From NCBI GenBank assembly GCA_034509735.1, contig JACGWO010000002.1, positions 42,239,702 through 42,303,701 on the forward strand: DNA of 64,000 nt. Reading direction: 5' to 3'. Below the pieces are notes generated by a model. The model saw only the letters and a list, made by a program, of their open reading frames with translations, had not been told where the DNA came from and searched no databases. Shown here piece after piece: positions 44,459 through 58,087 of this stretch. A program made the position numbers and the translations under genes. The DNA is from Sesamum alatum. Its lineage: Eukaryota; Streptophyta; Magnoliopsida; Lamiales; Pedaliaceae. Positions within the stretch are counted from its first letter, which is position 1, and each line of letters opens with the position of its first letter.

Positions 44459-47400
44459 ATGGGTCGCGGAAACGATCCCAATCCATTTGACGAGGAAGAG
44501 CCTGAAGTCAATCCATTTTCGGTAACCGCATACTCCATTTTCCCAGATCTGCCTATTTTTGGAATGTTTTGAGCTGATTGTGGTTGGTTCTGCGAATGTT
44601 GCTTTTTTCATGTTTTTTGTGGGTGATTTTATTTAGATCCGAGGCCTGTGGCTATGTTTGTGTGGCTAAATTTGATTATGGGGTGAATTAGCTAGATGTC
44701 TTAGGCTAACGGAGGGATGCCGATACATTGTGTGAATGGGAGGCAATTTTAGGATTTGGAGGGGACAAAATTTTGTATTTTATTTAATCTTCATATAAAA
44801 ACTGAGATTACAGATAAAATGAGGGGCTAGAGTGGCTCTACCGTGGCTTTACCGCCAGCCTGTACTCATAGTTCAAGGTAGCATATCCGCTATAATATTG
44901 ACTATGTTCCAGATCGGTTGAATCTGTAACAAAAAATTATCACAATAGTAATAGTGATAAGAAAGTGTTTATTATATATGTAATAGTACATTAATTAAAA
45001 TATATTACTAAAAGTTTAAAAAAAATGTGAATTTTATTGACGAATATAAAATTCGAGATAATACGATGTTATCCTCGCACGCCTGATGATATATAGTATC
45101 TTGATATCATCCGATATTATTAGATATTATCAATGATATGCATGTACTCAAAGAATAACAGTTATTGATTGATATGTTTGGATTGGCAATGGCCGATCTG
45201 TATACAAATATTGGCCGATTCCTTGAACCATGGTTGTAGTGGTTCCATCTCTGCTGAAGGGCATTTGAGAGTGATTCCAGAAGAGATAGCTCAGTGGTCA
45301 TAAAAGAAATTTGTTCGAACTATATTTTGTTGGTTTTCAATTACTCGTGATAATTATGAATTAGTTTGAAAAAAAAAGTCTAATATGACATGTTGAAAAT
45401 TAATACTGGAAACTTGATGCCAAACTTTGGTTGAAGTTACTGGTTTTCTCTCAAAATAATCAAAGGATGAAAGGAGTGGTGCAAATATTGCAGAACATAT
45501 ATATAAATTGGAAATCTTGTCTGCTGATACCATATCGGAATCCTCTAAGTATAAGTAAGTTTGTAAAATTGGGTATGATAACTTACATGATTTCACTTTA
45601 GCAGAAGTGAACAGCCATTAAATAGGCAACGCTAAGTCCACATTATGCTAATATTATCGTGCTGCTGCAAGCCTGCAATTCATGGCAAAAGGAGGGGGTT
45701 CGCTGATCCTATATGATGCTATATTCTTAGACCTATATATGACCGATCTTAGCATCTCCATATCCACCTCCCATTTTCTAAATTCTGAGTGAATTATAAG
45801 TGGCCTGAAGCTTAACCGACCTACTGACATCTGTAGAGGCTGAATAGCTTATCATAAGTTGAATGATTGTATCCATGACAGAAGAGTTGCCCGATCCATC
45901 CCATTCTCCCAAGACAAAATAGAGAGGAGTCATGCTTTAGAAGAATGATTAGGTATAAGTTGACCGCTGTACTGAATTATGTCATGAATTGATATGTAAT
46001 TAGGGTTGTAAATCAGCAAGACTGGTGGTAGTTCCTATTATTCTATCATGCACTTCTTGGCAGAAGAAGTTTCCATGGAAAGAAAGTATTCATATTTAAG
46101 CTGTATTATTCCTGTCTCTTCTAACAGATGGGAAAAAAACTGATTCTATAATTCAGTGATCTGGCAAAATTGCTATTTTGTTTGCAGTCTAGGAGTGTTG
46201 GAGTGCTCAGCAAATATTGACCACTTGTATTACGACTAGTGTCAGTTTGCCTGTTGCATATAGTCAAATAAATGCTTTCTTTCTTTTAATTTTAAATGTC
46301 TGTTGATGCTTATGAGAAACTTGTATTTTGTAATTTATCCATGTTCCCTTATTACTCCATATGTTGGGATTGCAGAATGGTGGCGGGTCGAAGTCATTCA
46401 TTCCTAAAGTGGTTGCTAATACGCTGGGCTTTGGTCAGAAACACGATGCCACAGTGGATATACCATTAGATGCTATGAATGTAATGTGGTCCATAAGTAC
46501 TCTGCATGGGTTTCTGCAGTAGCCTCATATAATCTATCTTAATGGTGTTGCATAACTTTTCAGGATCCCAAGAAAAAGCAGAAAGAGCTTGCGGCTTGGG
46601 AAGCAGATTTAAACAGGAGAGAAAGGGTCAGTTTTTGCTTAGGGTTAGGTTATTAAAAATGGATTGTTGTAGATGTTGACATATTATTCTCTTACTCTAT
46701 GTGTAAGCTCATCTTCTCTTCTGTTTTATTTTTCTTTCATATTTCATCTTTCAGGATCTGATTTATTTATCTATCTGCAATTCTGCATTACATCTTGTGT
46801 TGTGGTTGGCTTTGTGTTGATAAGATGTTTTACTTAAAGATAATTATCCTACTTGATCTGTTCTTTCCAAAAAGTTAAATGAAAGAGGTTTACAATTTCT
46901 ACCAACTGGTGAAGTCACTAAAGGAGCAGTTATCTTGTATAAGTGTGCAGTATTTATAGAACCTTATGTTTGGTTATTCAGGAATGCCACGCTTCTAATA
47001 TAGATGACTATCAACCAGGAGAAAGTCATTGGGTTGATCTTTTGTTCATGTTCTTTTTTGCATCCTGTCATATTCTATAGTTGTCTTGCCACTGTGTTCT
47101 ACACATGGAAAGTACTAAATGAATTCTGCTTTCCAGGAGATCAAACGGAGAGAAGATGCTGTTGTCAGTGGTAAGCTATAAGAAGATCCAATACTAGCAA
47201 CCATGTCTAGGATTTTTTTCTCTGTTTTTATGCTTCTAATCAATTTGCAATCCTTCGCTTCAGCTGGTGTTCCTGTGGATGATAGAAATTGGCCCCCATT
47301 TTTCCCCATTATTCATCATGATATAGCCAATGAAATACCAGTTCATGCTCAGAGGCTCCAGTATTTGGCTTTTGCAAGTTGGTTAGGTGCGTATGTCCTT

Positions 47401-49281
47401 TTGGTTGTCACTTGTCAGCAACCACCTTATTTTTGTTGAAGAACACCCCTGACCCTGTAGCAGTTTCAAGTTCTGTTGGATATTTATGGGATTGCTTGTA
47501 CAGGTATTGTCCTTTGCCTTGTGTTCAACGTTATTGCAATCACTGTTTGCTGGATAAGGGGCGGTGGTAAGTTTTTGTCTTTATTTTTCTTATCACCTTT
47601 TCTTTAGAGCTTTTGATACATTAAACTAAAATGCGATTTTCTATCTGTAGGGGTCAAGATTTTCTTCCTTGCCATTATATATGCCCTAATGGGATGCCCC
47701 CTCTCATATGTGCTATGGTACAGGCCTTTGTATCGTGCAATGAGGTACTTGAAATCTCCTCATCTCTTTCTGGAGATTGATAACGTGTTGGAAATAACAG
47801 TTATTGTTCTATATCTGATCCTGATTTCAGGACCGACAGTGCACTGAAGTTTGGCTGGTTTTTCTTGTTCTATATGGTATGTAAATGTTTGGTTGTGACT
47901 CAATGATAATTTACAGTTAAGACAATAACTTACCAGTTTTGATATCTTTGTATCAATTACATTGTGCAGCTCCATATTGGTTTCTGCATTGTTGCTGCAA
48001 TTGCACCTCCAATTGTTTTTCAGGGGAAATCATTAACGTAAGCAGACCTGTCTACCCCCTTCTCAACACCCACACACCCACCCCATCATCCACGAGCGTG
48101 GGCACACATTCACCAAATTTCTTCTCCTAAAGGAGAACTTGATTTTGCTTGTTTTGGTCAAATAATTCTTCCAATGTTTGGATTAGGATGTCTTATCAGA
48201 CTGTTTCATGAACTTCTTTTCCTTTGTTTGAATTAACATTTTTAACTTGAGAGGTTGGCTACCAAAACCAAAGGTCACAAATCTGCTTTGTGCATGTTTA
48301 TCTTTTTTTCCTTAAACTAATGTCTACCTTTCATGTTTCTGATATCAGGGGCATCCTTGCTGCCATTGATGTGTTCTCTGACCATGTTTTGGTTGGGGTG
48401 AGTTTTTTTTTGGTTATCTGCAGATACTTTATTTTTTCTGTGACATATCGGAAAGATATTCTATTATGATGCATTCATTAATCCTGAAAATAATGTTTAT
48501 TCTAGCAGCTGAAGTGATTATTCTTAAGACATGGTTCTGATTTATAATTCCCTGTACCATGAGGATACTACGGTTTCTCTCACGGGGTGGGGTAGGGGGT
48601 GTTAAATGCTGCTGGTAAATGGTGATTTACATTTTTCGTACTGATTTCTACTTTGAACTTCTTTGTCTCACTACCATGTGAAGGCGAAAGCATCCCCTGT
48701 TTTTGTGGGTTTGCAATTTTTCTTTGGGATGACTTTTCTTGCTTTATCTGCTTTCTTACTTTGCTTAAAGATAATTTCATTCTGTACCTCCTATGCAATA
48801 TACAATACATGGGTTTGTGATACTCCATTTCGATGCAGATCTTTTACCTGGTTGGATTTGCATTTTTCTGCTTAGAATCACTGCTGAGCTTATGGGTGCT
48901 CCAGGTTAGAAAACTGACAATTGCAGTTCTTCATGTTTTTTATGAGCTTCTCTGGCATTCCTTGTTTTGTTAGTATGAAATGACTGTTATTTTGCAATTC
49001 AATTTAGTTCATGCGTATCTCTTGTTTGGCGTTTAGTTGTATTCCTACATAGAAAGTTTGAGCTGCAAAATCATAGATAAGGTTTTCTCGTCAACTAGTT
49101 AACTTCTTCAATTATGCCATCAATTAGTACAATGAAAGTCTTATCTTTCAAGAAATTTTGTAGTTCAAGACGATAAAATCTTATTGGTGAAATTATCTAG
49201 TTGTTACTGACCTTTCCTCTTTGTTCACGTCCACTCTCTCTTCTGCAGAAAGTATACGCATTTTTCAGGGGACAGAAGTGA
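44459..49281 (+). CDS. SCAMP: Secretory carrier-associated membrane protein (SCAMP)
   Basis: Twelve exons: 44459-44521, 46376-46480, 46564-46626, 47137-47170, 47264-47386, 47504-47566, 47651-47744, 47831-47876, 47970-48037, 48349-48397, 48839-48904 and 49249-49281. They give 268 residues, all with GT-AG borders. The cytosolic N-terminus has two NPF motifs (residues 8-10 and 18-20) that bind EH-domain endocytic proteins, then a charged coiled coil (about 57-88). The core has four membrane segments beginning near [16 protein letters not shown], with the conserved WYRPLYRA between segments 2 and 3. SCAMPs cycle between trans-Golgi, early endosomes and plasma membrane and help vesicle traffic. 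The start is set by the first ATG, before the NPF-rich N-terminus. Intron 1 is long (1.85 kb) and holds a SINE-like insertion. Confidence 0.95.
45280..45377 (+). mobile_element. SINE-like tRNA-derived sequence in SCAMP intron 1
   Basis: An A-box TAGCTCAGTGGT is followed about 20 nt later by the B-box-like TTGTTCGAACT, and a short A-run occurs at 45368-45377. The boxes fit a tRNA-derived SINE head; the gap and surrounding bases do not fold as a normal tRNA. No clear target duplication was found. Confidence 0.45.
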
Positions 49282-50198
49282 ATACTAGAGCGCATCTGGA
49301 AGTCGCCTCTGCGCTTTCCCTTTGGGGTGCTGGAGTATATAGATTTGTGTTCATCATTTTTCAGAGGGGGTTTAATTCAGCTGTTATACGAAGATTGTAA
49401 AACATTCTTTTATGACACTGAGGAACATAATCTGTTATTTGAGTAACCAGATTTTTCACTTCCATTATTTTTTATTATTCATTTGTAGCAGAATACAAAG
49501 GCCCCCTCTTTATCATTGCAATATGTTGCCTCGTAAAATATATAGCACTGAGTTTTTTTTTAATCTCTCAATCTGTTCTGCTAATTGTTCTTCCTCTTTC
49601 AGTTTGCCTTTTCATGTTACCTTATCTTCCAGTTCCAGACCACTTGGAAGTTGGAAGTACGAATTCGGCGTGTGTTATTTTATATTTTCCGGCCTAGGAA
49701 AATATGTCAACTGGGGTAGTATTTCCTCTGCGGACAAAATGTGATCAGAATCTTCTAAGGTTTGTTTAAGTGTTTGACAAACCTAGAGAAAAATATGCAA
49801 TGACCACCAAGACGCATAATACATTTTCAGCCCATACAAAATTGGAATCATGGACTTAGCATTCACATATCTTCCTATTTCTTCTTCTTTTTTCTTCTAT
49901 AAAATGGGTATGAAAATACTAAATAATACATTGTAATCTTTATTTGTTTCTGGAAATTTAATTGGTCTCATACATAAAAGAAAAATTGAAAATACTAATA
50001 CTATAGCATATGGCCCTGAAGCAAGACTCTAAAATAAGTGGCACACAACAATGAATAATACTAAGTAACAAAAGGCTGTAGAGTACAAGAGTTGAAGGTC
50101 CAAAATTGAAAATGGATCCTGAGTGAGAGGGGTCCATATACACTTGCTCCATTCCACATCCTTACACCCCTCATCCTCTATCACACCATCATCCTGAC
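49282..50198. other. SCAMP 3' flank and distal PRK promoter
   Basis: Likely the SCAMP 3' untranslated region (to about 49700) followed by intergenic DNA. No additional gene is supported. Confidence 0.45.
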
Positions 50199-50208
50199 GC
50201 CACGTGGC
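50199..50208. promoter_or_regulatory. G-box palindrome upstream of PRK
   Basis: GCCACGTGGC is a perfect palindrome 475 nt before the PRK start codon. G-boxes are common in light-regulated photosynthesis promoters, so this fits the gene. Confidence 0.6.
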
Positions 50209-50570
50209 ATCCAAATATCCGAACTGCAATCAACCACCACCAAGCCTTCTCCATTCCTCTATTTATCACAAACATCATCACCTCATCAACAATTTCACCA
50301 TTTTCTATGATATTCCCTCAATTTACTATTCAAGAAAAAGTGATATATCAATTGACAAAATTGTCCTTAGAGAAGTGAGAAATGCCAACCAAGTCTCCTT
50401 CTTTCCCACCTTAAAATCACCTCCAAATTTGTCTAAACCAAAGGGCAGTCAGAGAAACCCATAAAACAGTGACACACACACACACTCCCCTCAGCCTCTC
50501 CCATCCAAGAAAAACTGCCAATCCTCTTCTTTCATCTTACTATCCTCACACTTTCTTTCATTTCTGTCCC

Positions 50571-50577
50571 TATAAAG
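50571..50577 (+). promoter_or_regulatory. TATA box of PRK
   Basis: TATAAAG lies 106 nt before the ATG and would give a leader of roughly 75 nt. Confidence 0.55.
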
Positions 50578-50682
50578 AAAAAAAACACACCCCATTTTTC
50601 ATGTCTCTAAATCCCATTTAACACACACTAGAAAAACACCTCCAAGCCAGAGAGCAAGAAACAAGAAGAGAAAAACACCACC

Positions 50683-53011
50683 ATGGCAGTTTCTACTGTC
50701 TACACAGTTCAAATTCAATCCCTCAACTCAACATCCTCAATCTCCACTCCATCAAAATCCCACTTGGGATTCAACCAGAAACAGCTACTTCTCTACAGCT
50801 CTGGCAAGAAAACCAGGAGGGCCACTCACATTTCATGCTCAGCTGATAATGACAGGACCGTGGTGATCGGCCTGGCTGCCGACTCCGGATGTGGCAAGAG
50901 TACCTTCATGCGGCGTCTGACCAGCGTTTTTGGCGGTGCAGCCGAGCCACCAAAGGGCGGCAACCCGGACTCCAACACCCTCATCAGTGATATGACTACT
51001 GTCATATGTTTGGATGATTATCACTCACTTGACAGGAATGGAAGGAAAGAGAAGGGAGTCACAGCACTTGACCCCAAAGCCAATGACTTTGATCTCATGT
51101 ATGAGCAGGTTAAGGCTATCAAAGAAGGAATTGCTGTGGAAAAGCCTATTTACAATCATGTCACTGGCTTGTTGGATCCCCCTGAGCTCATCAAGCCTCC
51201 CAAGATCTTCGTCATCGAAGGTTTACACCCAATGTGAGTTGCAAATCTTTGTTGAGATAGATTCTGGGTTACACGTATATGATGCATGCGCGTGTTTAGT
51301 TGTTCGTTTAATTGTTGTTGTCTATCTGCATGGATTCTGGTAGCAGGTGATGCCATTGGTTTGATTAATGTTGTCTTAAGATGGAACTGGTTTTCTTGGC
51401 TTTTTGCATTTGAAGGATTTACCAAAGATGACTTTGGTTATAAGAGTGTTTATTAGTGGTGGAAAGAAATTGTGTTATCCTTAAATGTATGGTTGAGGAA
51501 TGAAGATGGTCCAAAGCATGTCTTCTGCTGAGCATGCTGTCCTTATCGTCTCTCTTTCTTCATTGTATACTTTGACTTGATTTCACCGTTTTCACCTGAG
51601 GTCTGATGTAATCACATAGATCCCATTTGATATGAAAAATTACATTTAGTACTCCCTCAATTTCACGTCTGTTTATTAAATAAGTTCCCCCGTCAGTCAG
51701 AATTTAGTGAAATTGTATGAAGAACCTCTTGAATATTGCTTTAACTTGACACTTAAAGAGCACCAAACACGTGGATATCGATGAGAATAACAGTTAACAT
51801 ACCACGAACAATCTTAGTCACAACAATCTTTTTCGTGTTAATGTACAGGTACGATGCACGTGTTAGAGACCTCTTGGACTTCAGTATTTACCTGGACATC
51901 AGCCCTGAAGTTAAATTCGCATGGAAAATTCAGGTAATTCTCCTTCAACGGATAAGTAACTTGTCATTTTTACTTTGGCGATGTCATGAAATTAGCTGTA
52001 ACTAACTCTGTTTGATGAATAATGCAGAGGGACATGGCTGAAAGAGGCCACAGTCTTGAGAGCATCAAAGCTAGTATTGAAGCCCGGAAACCAGATTTCG
52101 ATGCTTACATTGGTAAACCCTTTTCTGTCTGCACAATAACAACGTGCACGTCTTAGGAAATTGTAAAACATATGTGAAACATTTGTCGAAACAAGAAGGA
52201 AAATCAAATATAAGAACAAACAATGTCTATTAACCATCGACTGTTTACAAATATACACCTGGAAATGAAGTTCTGATATGCGTTTTCATGTTGCAGATCC
52301 ACAGAAGCAATATGCTGATGCAGTAATAGAAGTGTTGCCAACCCAACTCATCCCAGACGACGAGGGGAAGGTTTTGAGAGTGAGATTGATAATGAAAGAA
52401 GGCGTGAAGTACTTCAATCCAGTGTACCTGTTTGATGAAGGCTCCACCATCTCATGGGTACCCTGTGGCAGGAAGTTGACTTGCTCTTACCCCGGCATTA
52501 AATTTGCCTATGGTCCTGAGACTTACTATGGCAATGAGGTATGCCAGCTACAAGAATCCCCAATCGATACGCATAAATCATCAGTCTATAAACTCAATGG
52601 AAAACAAGAACGTAACTTGATTTGAATCAAATCTTAGCAACATGAATAAACAAGTAAAATTTGTGTGTTCTAGTGTTGAATTTTTCTTTCATGTTTTTGT
52701 GCACGTATCACTATCTGTCTTGCAGTTTTCTGACGATCTATTCTCCTTCAATCTTGCAGGTCTCAGTTTTGGAGATGGACGGACAATTTGACAGACTAGA
52801 TGAGCTCATTTATGTCGAAAGCCACCTGAGCAATATTTCCACCAAGTTCTACGGTGAAGTCACCCAACAAATGTTGAAGCATGCAGATTTTCCTGGCAGC
52901 AACAACGGAACAGGGCTCTTCCAAACAATCATCGGCTTGAAGATCAGAGATCTTTATGAGCAGATTATCGCGGGCAAGGTTGCTGCTCCATTGGAAGCTA
53001 CAAAGGCCTAA
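50683..53011 (+). CDS. PRK: Phosphoribulokinase, chloroplastic
   Basis: Five exons (50683-51233, 51849-51933, 52028-52112, 52297-52538 and 52760-53011) give 404 residues. The enzyme phosphorylates ribulose 5-phosphate with ATP to make ribulose 1,5-bisphosphate, the CO2 acceptor of the Calvin cycle, in the chloroplast stroma. The first ~54 residues are Ser/Thr-rich and low in acids, a transit peptide ending near HISCSAD. The P-loop is GLAADSGCGKST (63-74). The thioredoxin-controlled Cys pair is Cys70 in the P-loop and Cys109 before LDDYHS. The C-terminal pair Cys297/Cys303 (WVPCGRKLTC), which takes part in the GAPDH-CP12 complex, is also present. Length matches plant PRK. Expression is probably light-linked (G-box upstream). 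It lies head to tail with SCAMP and convergent with PLGG1. Confidence 0.98.
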
Positions 53012-54013
53012 GAAATGCCTGGAACTATTAAGATAGGCAACAGCCCTCTAAATTTTTCTGTATGTTGTATGAGTTGAGTGTGAGGGAAATCCTCATAAAA
53101 ATTGAGATATTCTCCATTGTGTATCTATTTTTCAGTTGGCTCTCTGGAGACCTGTAACATAGAGAAACAAAAGCACACATGAAATGGAGACATGTATAAA
53201 ACATATTTCAGTGATCAAAGAAGCATCAGTAGTCAAACAGAAGATCAGAGCATAATGTAGTCCCAGTAACAAAAAACATATATTTTTGTATGAAGGACCA
53301 CTAGAAAGATTTAGGCATAAAAGGAATACCAAAAGTGGCTAATTTCAAGATTCAGTTGCTTGTCCTATTTGTGTACATTTCCAAGAAAATTTATGTAGAG
53401 TTAATACTTACCTCTGTGGTTAATGCACTCTGTTAAAAGAATTGTGCAAGAAAATTTGGCTTTTCTTCTGTAGTTTAGTTACTAAATGCAGACAAGTGTG
53501 AAAATAATTGATCTTGTGAAATCACTTTTATTATATTTTGGACATGTAAGAAACTATAAGATGAAATTGAGAAATTAGATGTTAGAGAAAAATAGTGGTA
53601 AATATCCTTAGCTTAGGCAAAGTGAATTTATTTCAGGTACTTTGTCTTTGTTCAAAACAGAAAATTAAACCAAGATTAGCATCAGACTGTTAATCTGTGT
53701 GTGATGAACTACATATATACTCAATGTTTCAGATAATCAATTTGAATAGAATAATCATTACAAATAGGTTGGTTACAACTTGTAAGGAGAGGGTGCCAAC
53801 CCAAAATCCTAAAAAATCAGAAGGGATGCTTTGAATTGGACCAAGAAAATTAAAAACCAGAAAACAGATGTAAGTGTACAAGATTATACATACGAAGCGC
53901 AGTGAAATGGCTACGACATGAAAGATTGTTTTCCACTGATATGAGCTAGAAGTTCCACAGAAGGAGCTGCCCCTGATCAATCTATATCATTCTTGATTGC
54001 ACAAAGGTGATTT
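53012..54013. other. Convergent spacer between PRK and PLGG1
   Basis: It contains the 3' untranslated regions of both genes and about 0.5 kb of AT-rich DNA. No further gene is seen. Confidence 0.5.
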
Positions 54014-56745
54014 TCAGCCAATTATTGCTAGCAAGCTTTGTCTAACTGCTGGAACAGAGCAAATCACAGAACCAAAAATCCCTGTCAGGGCATATGCAAT
54101 TGCACAAAATGGAAGGGCCTCTGGCTCCTTGGCTGACAATGCAGCTGTTCCCAATCCATGTGCACTGAAAACAGCAAAGGAGAAAGTGAATATTGAAATG
54201 CTCAGTGAGTGTTTTTTCTTCTTTGGCAGCCGGTGGGGGGTTGGTCCAAGAATAATGTGAAGCAACACAACTAAATTCTAATAGTTTAAACTTTTAATTG
54301 AGATGGTCATTCAATATAATATTTTGTTTCTTTGCGATACTAAGATACCTACAAACTAATTCTATGTTTGTCGTCTAATATTTTGGATGGTAGAAGTGCC
54401 TGTGTGGATTCCAATAACTAAAAATTTTAATGTTCTTTCATATTCTCAAGTTCTGTAATCTTTTGGATTCTCGTACCTTGATGCAGTCGCTATTCCTCGA
54501 GCAATAGGATCACGGAACCCTAATTTGTCGAGAGTTGTCTGAACAAAGTTGGCGCCGACGAGTCCAGTTACTACAACCACAGCTGCTGTAAGAGACGTAT
54601 TGGCACCTGAGACAAATAAAGATGCAGTCGTGATGTTTCTACATGAAAATGCATTATCGCAACTCTCAAACTGTGATTACTTGTTATACACAGAAAATGT
54701 ATATAGCCAAAAGTTTTCACACTGGATTTAAAGGCTAGAATAAGTAAGTTTTCAACCTTCAAAGAAAGATACAATGCTCAGAGCAAGTGCCACAGTTATG
54801 CATCTGGGAAGAATTGATACAGTTAAAGAAGGTTCCAGACCGACCAGTCGTCCGATGAGGGCCGTTGAATACAAAGAGAACAGAGTGGACAGGATGACAG
54901 AGGTGAATATCTCTGCAGCATGTCTCTTAACAAGCTGAAAATTACATTTCAGAAAGAAATTTACGAAGTTTAGATCAGTGATTCTTCCATGAAAAAGGCA
55001 TAAAAATTCGCTTAAATCAACGATTTGAAATGAATCCTAGTGAAGCCAACTTAGTACCTAATAAACAACATAGATTTTTCCTCCGTTGACCAGAGCAACG
55101 TTAACTTTCAGAACCAAATTATTTGCACTTAGCATAAATGGTGCCGTTGGAAATCATTTGTTACCTTTCTCTGTTGGAACATTGAGAAGGCAAACGAGAG
55201 AATAACTGATCCAAGAAATCCCATTAGAATGTCACCAGCTCCGGGATTTGATGAGGCCTTTGTAAGATAGTATCCTGTCATGCTCAAGTTAGGACTCTAA
55301 TTTATGATACACTTAAGTGTCAGATTGAATAATAATGAGTAACTAAACAGATAATTATCTTAGATTTTTAAGAGCAGATTGGCTAGTAGCAGTTGACATT
55401 TGATGAAATTTATGTCGTTTCATGACCACTAATCAACCAGTACAACCTTTCATAATTATTTAGACCATTACCTAGAACAGGATTCAGTCCGGAACGTGAA
55501 AGTTGTCCATAAGCAAATGCCGCCAGATCTGCTGATAGCGCACAGCAAATAATGGGATGGAAAACCTTCTTCACCGCATTCGGTAGCCTGAACACCAGAA
55601 TAAACCAAATGCCATAAGATGTATGCTGGAGAAGTTAAATGGAAATCAATGCTGGATAAAGTAAATGCTTTTCCTTACGCAGAACCAAAAAGGTAGCCTA
55701 ATACGGTTGAAGCAAGGAGAAACGGCAAGCATGTTCTTGCATTTGTTCCAAGTAAAGTTGGGTAGAAAAATGCTGACACAAATGATATGACGAAAATACC
55801 GCTCCAAGTCCATAATTCTACTGAAGAAAATGGAGAAGGCTTAGCCATAGGTTCAGCCGGTATCATTTCAGTATTTACCATCTTTCTGACTGCTATAGCT
55901 GTAAAACCTGCTACAGAAAGTGAAGCCAGCCATCCTCCAACTGCAGACAGCCAGAAAACAATACTAAGTGAAATCTGTTGCAGCTAAACAAAAAGCAAAT
56001 GTCTCTGAAACAGAAACTAAGGAATACCTATAATGAAAATGATTTTAAGTCCTGAAGCAGCTGGAATATCTTTAACAGCCAGAGGGAGAACCACCAAAGA
56101 AGGCACATAGAACAGCGGAAGCCACCTCTGAATGAAAAGAAGCGCTGGCTGAAAGAAGTTGACCAAGCCAGTTGCCGCAGCAGGGACAGTGGAGTCAAGA
56201 ACCATCAAAATGGTAAATATACAAAACATCCCAAATAAAGCACTTGGGAATTTAATGGCAGCAGCCACAAATGCCTTCTTCAAGAACTTATCCATTGCCA
56301 GTATAATCCCCAACGAAACTACCAAATGCAACAGTTTCACAACCTACAACAGAGGAAGCATGATAGAATCCCTTCACCACACAACCAAAAATTCAAGAAT
56401 CCCAAACGGGCCATTGATCAAACACTTTGCCTACACGCTTACCGTGCTACCAACTGAGGAAGTCAAACCACTCTCCGATCCCGCTGATTTCACATAAACC
56501 CTTCTCCTGGAACCCATTTCCTGATGATCAACAAGCAAAAGTCCGGAATTGAGCCCAACAACATGAGTTGGCTGCCCATGCCTGTACATTCTTACATCCC
56601 CAGAATTTGCAGCTACCGATAACAACTTCGAGGATATTTTTCTGGGTTTTTTGCCTGGATTGACAAGAGGGACTCTTGAACAATGACGACTGGGTAGGAG
56701 GACAAAAGGAGTGAAAATTTGAGAAATGGCGGAGGTCGCGGCCAT
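54014..56745 (-). CDS. PLGG1: Plastidal glycolate/glycerate translocator 1
   Basis: Eight exons on the minus strand (56745-56443, 56343-56028, 55940-55679, 55587-55472, 55274-55165, 54934-54757, 54606-54477 and 54164-54014) give 521 residues, all joining in frame. The protein exchanges glycolate and glycerate across the chloroplast inner envelope, the main photorespiratory carbon exchange. A transit peptide is followed by an LrgA/CidA-like part (HLVVSLGIILAMDKFLKKAF, SALFGMFCIF, RWLPLFYVPSLVVLPL) and an LrgB-like part (PFLLASTVLGYLFGS, KVFHPIICCALSADLAA, SILPRCITVALALSI, ATASSAHGLGTAALSAKEPE). The chosen start, MAATSAISQIF, is an ATG 141 nt inside the longer open frame; upstream codons would add a sequence unlike a transit peptide. 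The length is close to the Arabidopsis protein as I recall it (about 510 aa). It neighbours PRK. Confidence 0.97.
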
Positions 56746-57670
56746 GGTAGCTGCTGAGGAAGAGAAGAAGGGGAGTGTAGGAATAGAAGGGATGACATTT
56801 TCTTGAACTGTGAGTGTGTGAAAATTGTGTGGACCTGAGAAGATCTTGGAAACTAAGAAGATGATGAGTGTGGCTCTATACACCAACTACATCCAATCAT
56901 TCATTACACAATAGATTCCCGGCAAGCTTTTCAATTTACGGTTTTGTTCGTTACCCCTCAGGCCTTAGTGGGCCCATACTGCACACATTACTCGGCTCTC
57001 GGCCCATAATTTAGCTCAACTTGGGCTCAATTAACAAATAACTCAACGGCCCATGATTTGGCCCAATGCCCAGCATCATGCTTGGGAATCATTTAAAAAA
57101 TCAGAGAAATAAATATATAAAAAAGATAAAACAAAAGGTATTATGCCTATTTTAAGTTATATTTTTTTAATCAAATATAAGGGTGAACCCATGTCATTAG
57201 AAAAAGTCGTAAATTAAGCTACCGTGAAATTTGGGAGAGTTTAAAAATAAAAGTAAAAAGTAAAAAAAAAAAAAAAAAGTTAAGAGTGTTGGTAAATAAC
57301 CTTATATTTAAAATTTTATTAATAAATTGTAGAAATTGATAATGAACTACTTATAACTTTTGACTTTAATTAATTTAAATTAAACAGTTAAAAAAAATAT
57401 AAATTGTAAAATAAAAATAATCTTTTAAGCAATAATTTTATAACTGCTTATTTTAAATGATTGCAAACAACCCATTGATTAGAGCAACACGTATATAAAT
57501 TCAAAAGATCTAACAAATATATAAAAATAGAATTTTTGCTCATACAATTCCCTCGATTCTTAAGAAAGTTAGCTACCTATTTTTCAATACATGCCGTAGA
57601 CTCAATTATAACTCTTTTTACTCAAAAAGTAAAGGAGTTTTTTTTTTTTACACGAATTAGTTAATATTTA
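56746..57670. other. PLGG1 upstream region and intergenic DNA
   Basis: A minus-strand TATAGAG near 56874-56880 may be the TATA element. A cluster of GGCCCA words at 56970-57075 (telo-box-associated site II-like GGGCC motifs in both orientations) is seen. Beyond 57100 only AT-rich sequence. Confidence 0.4.
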
Positions 57671-58087
57671 GGATGAATTACAATGACCTCTTCTGAGATT
57701 TTATATAATTACGGATACTCTCTTGTTGTTTTAAAAATTATAAATGCTCCATCGAGGTTTGTAATCATCAAACAAATAACCCATTTCTATTTATTTTTAT
57801 GAGTGAAATGACAAAAGGCCCTTATACAAATTGAAATACTTTTTAAAGTTTTCTAAATTTTCTTGAACAAAAATAAACAAGAAGTATATTTTTTACACAG
57901 AGGAGTAATAATATAATTTGCCTCGACTGATTTTTCTACAATTTAAAAAAAAAAATAAGGGCAAAATAGACCATTTCAGACCCTCGGTTAAAACTGTCAA
58001 ACCTCAGGAGGTATTTGTAATTTTTAAAACAACGATAATGTATTCATAATTATGCAAAACCTCAGTGGATGTTATTGTAATTCACCC
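57671..58087. mobile_element. GGGTAAATTAC-type foldback element with perfect 9-bp TSD
   Basis: TAATATTTA flanks both sides (57662-57670 and 58088-58096). The ends are GGATGAATTACAATGACC and, inverted, GGGTGAATTACAATAAC. Length 417 bp, non-coding. The arms match the copies at 11573 and 25078. Confidence 0.87.

Noticed and set aside
54571..54774. Short minus-strand frame across a PLGG1 exon-intron border
   Set aside because: It reads through an intron; the spliced frame of PLGG1 explains the region.
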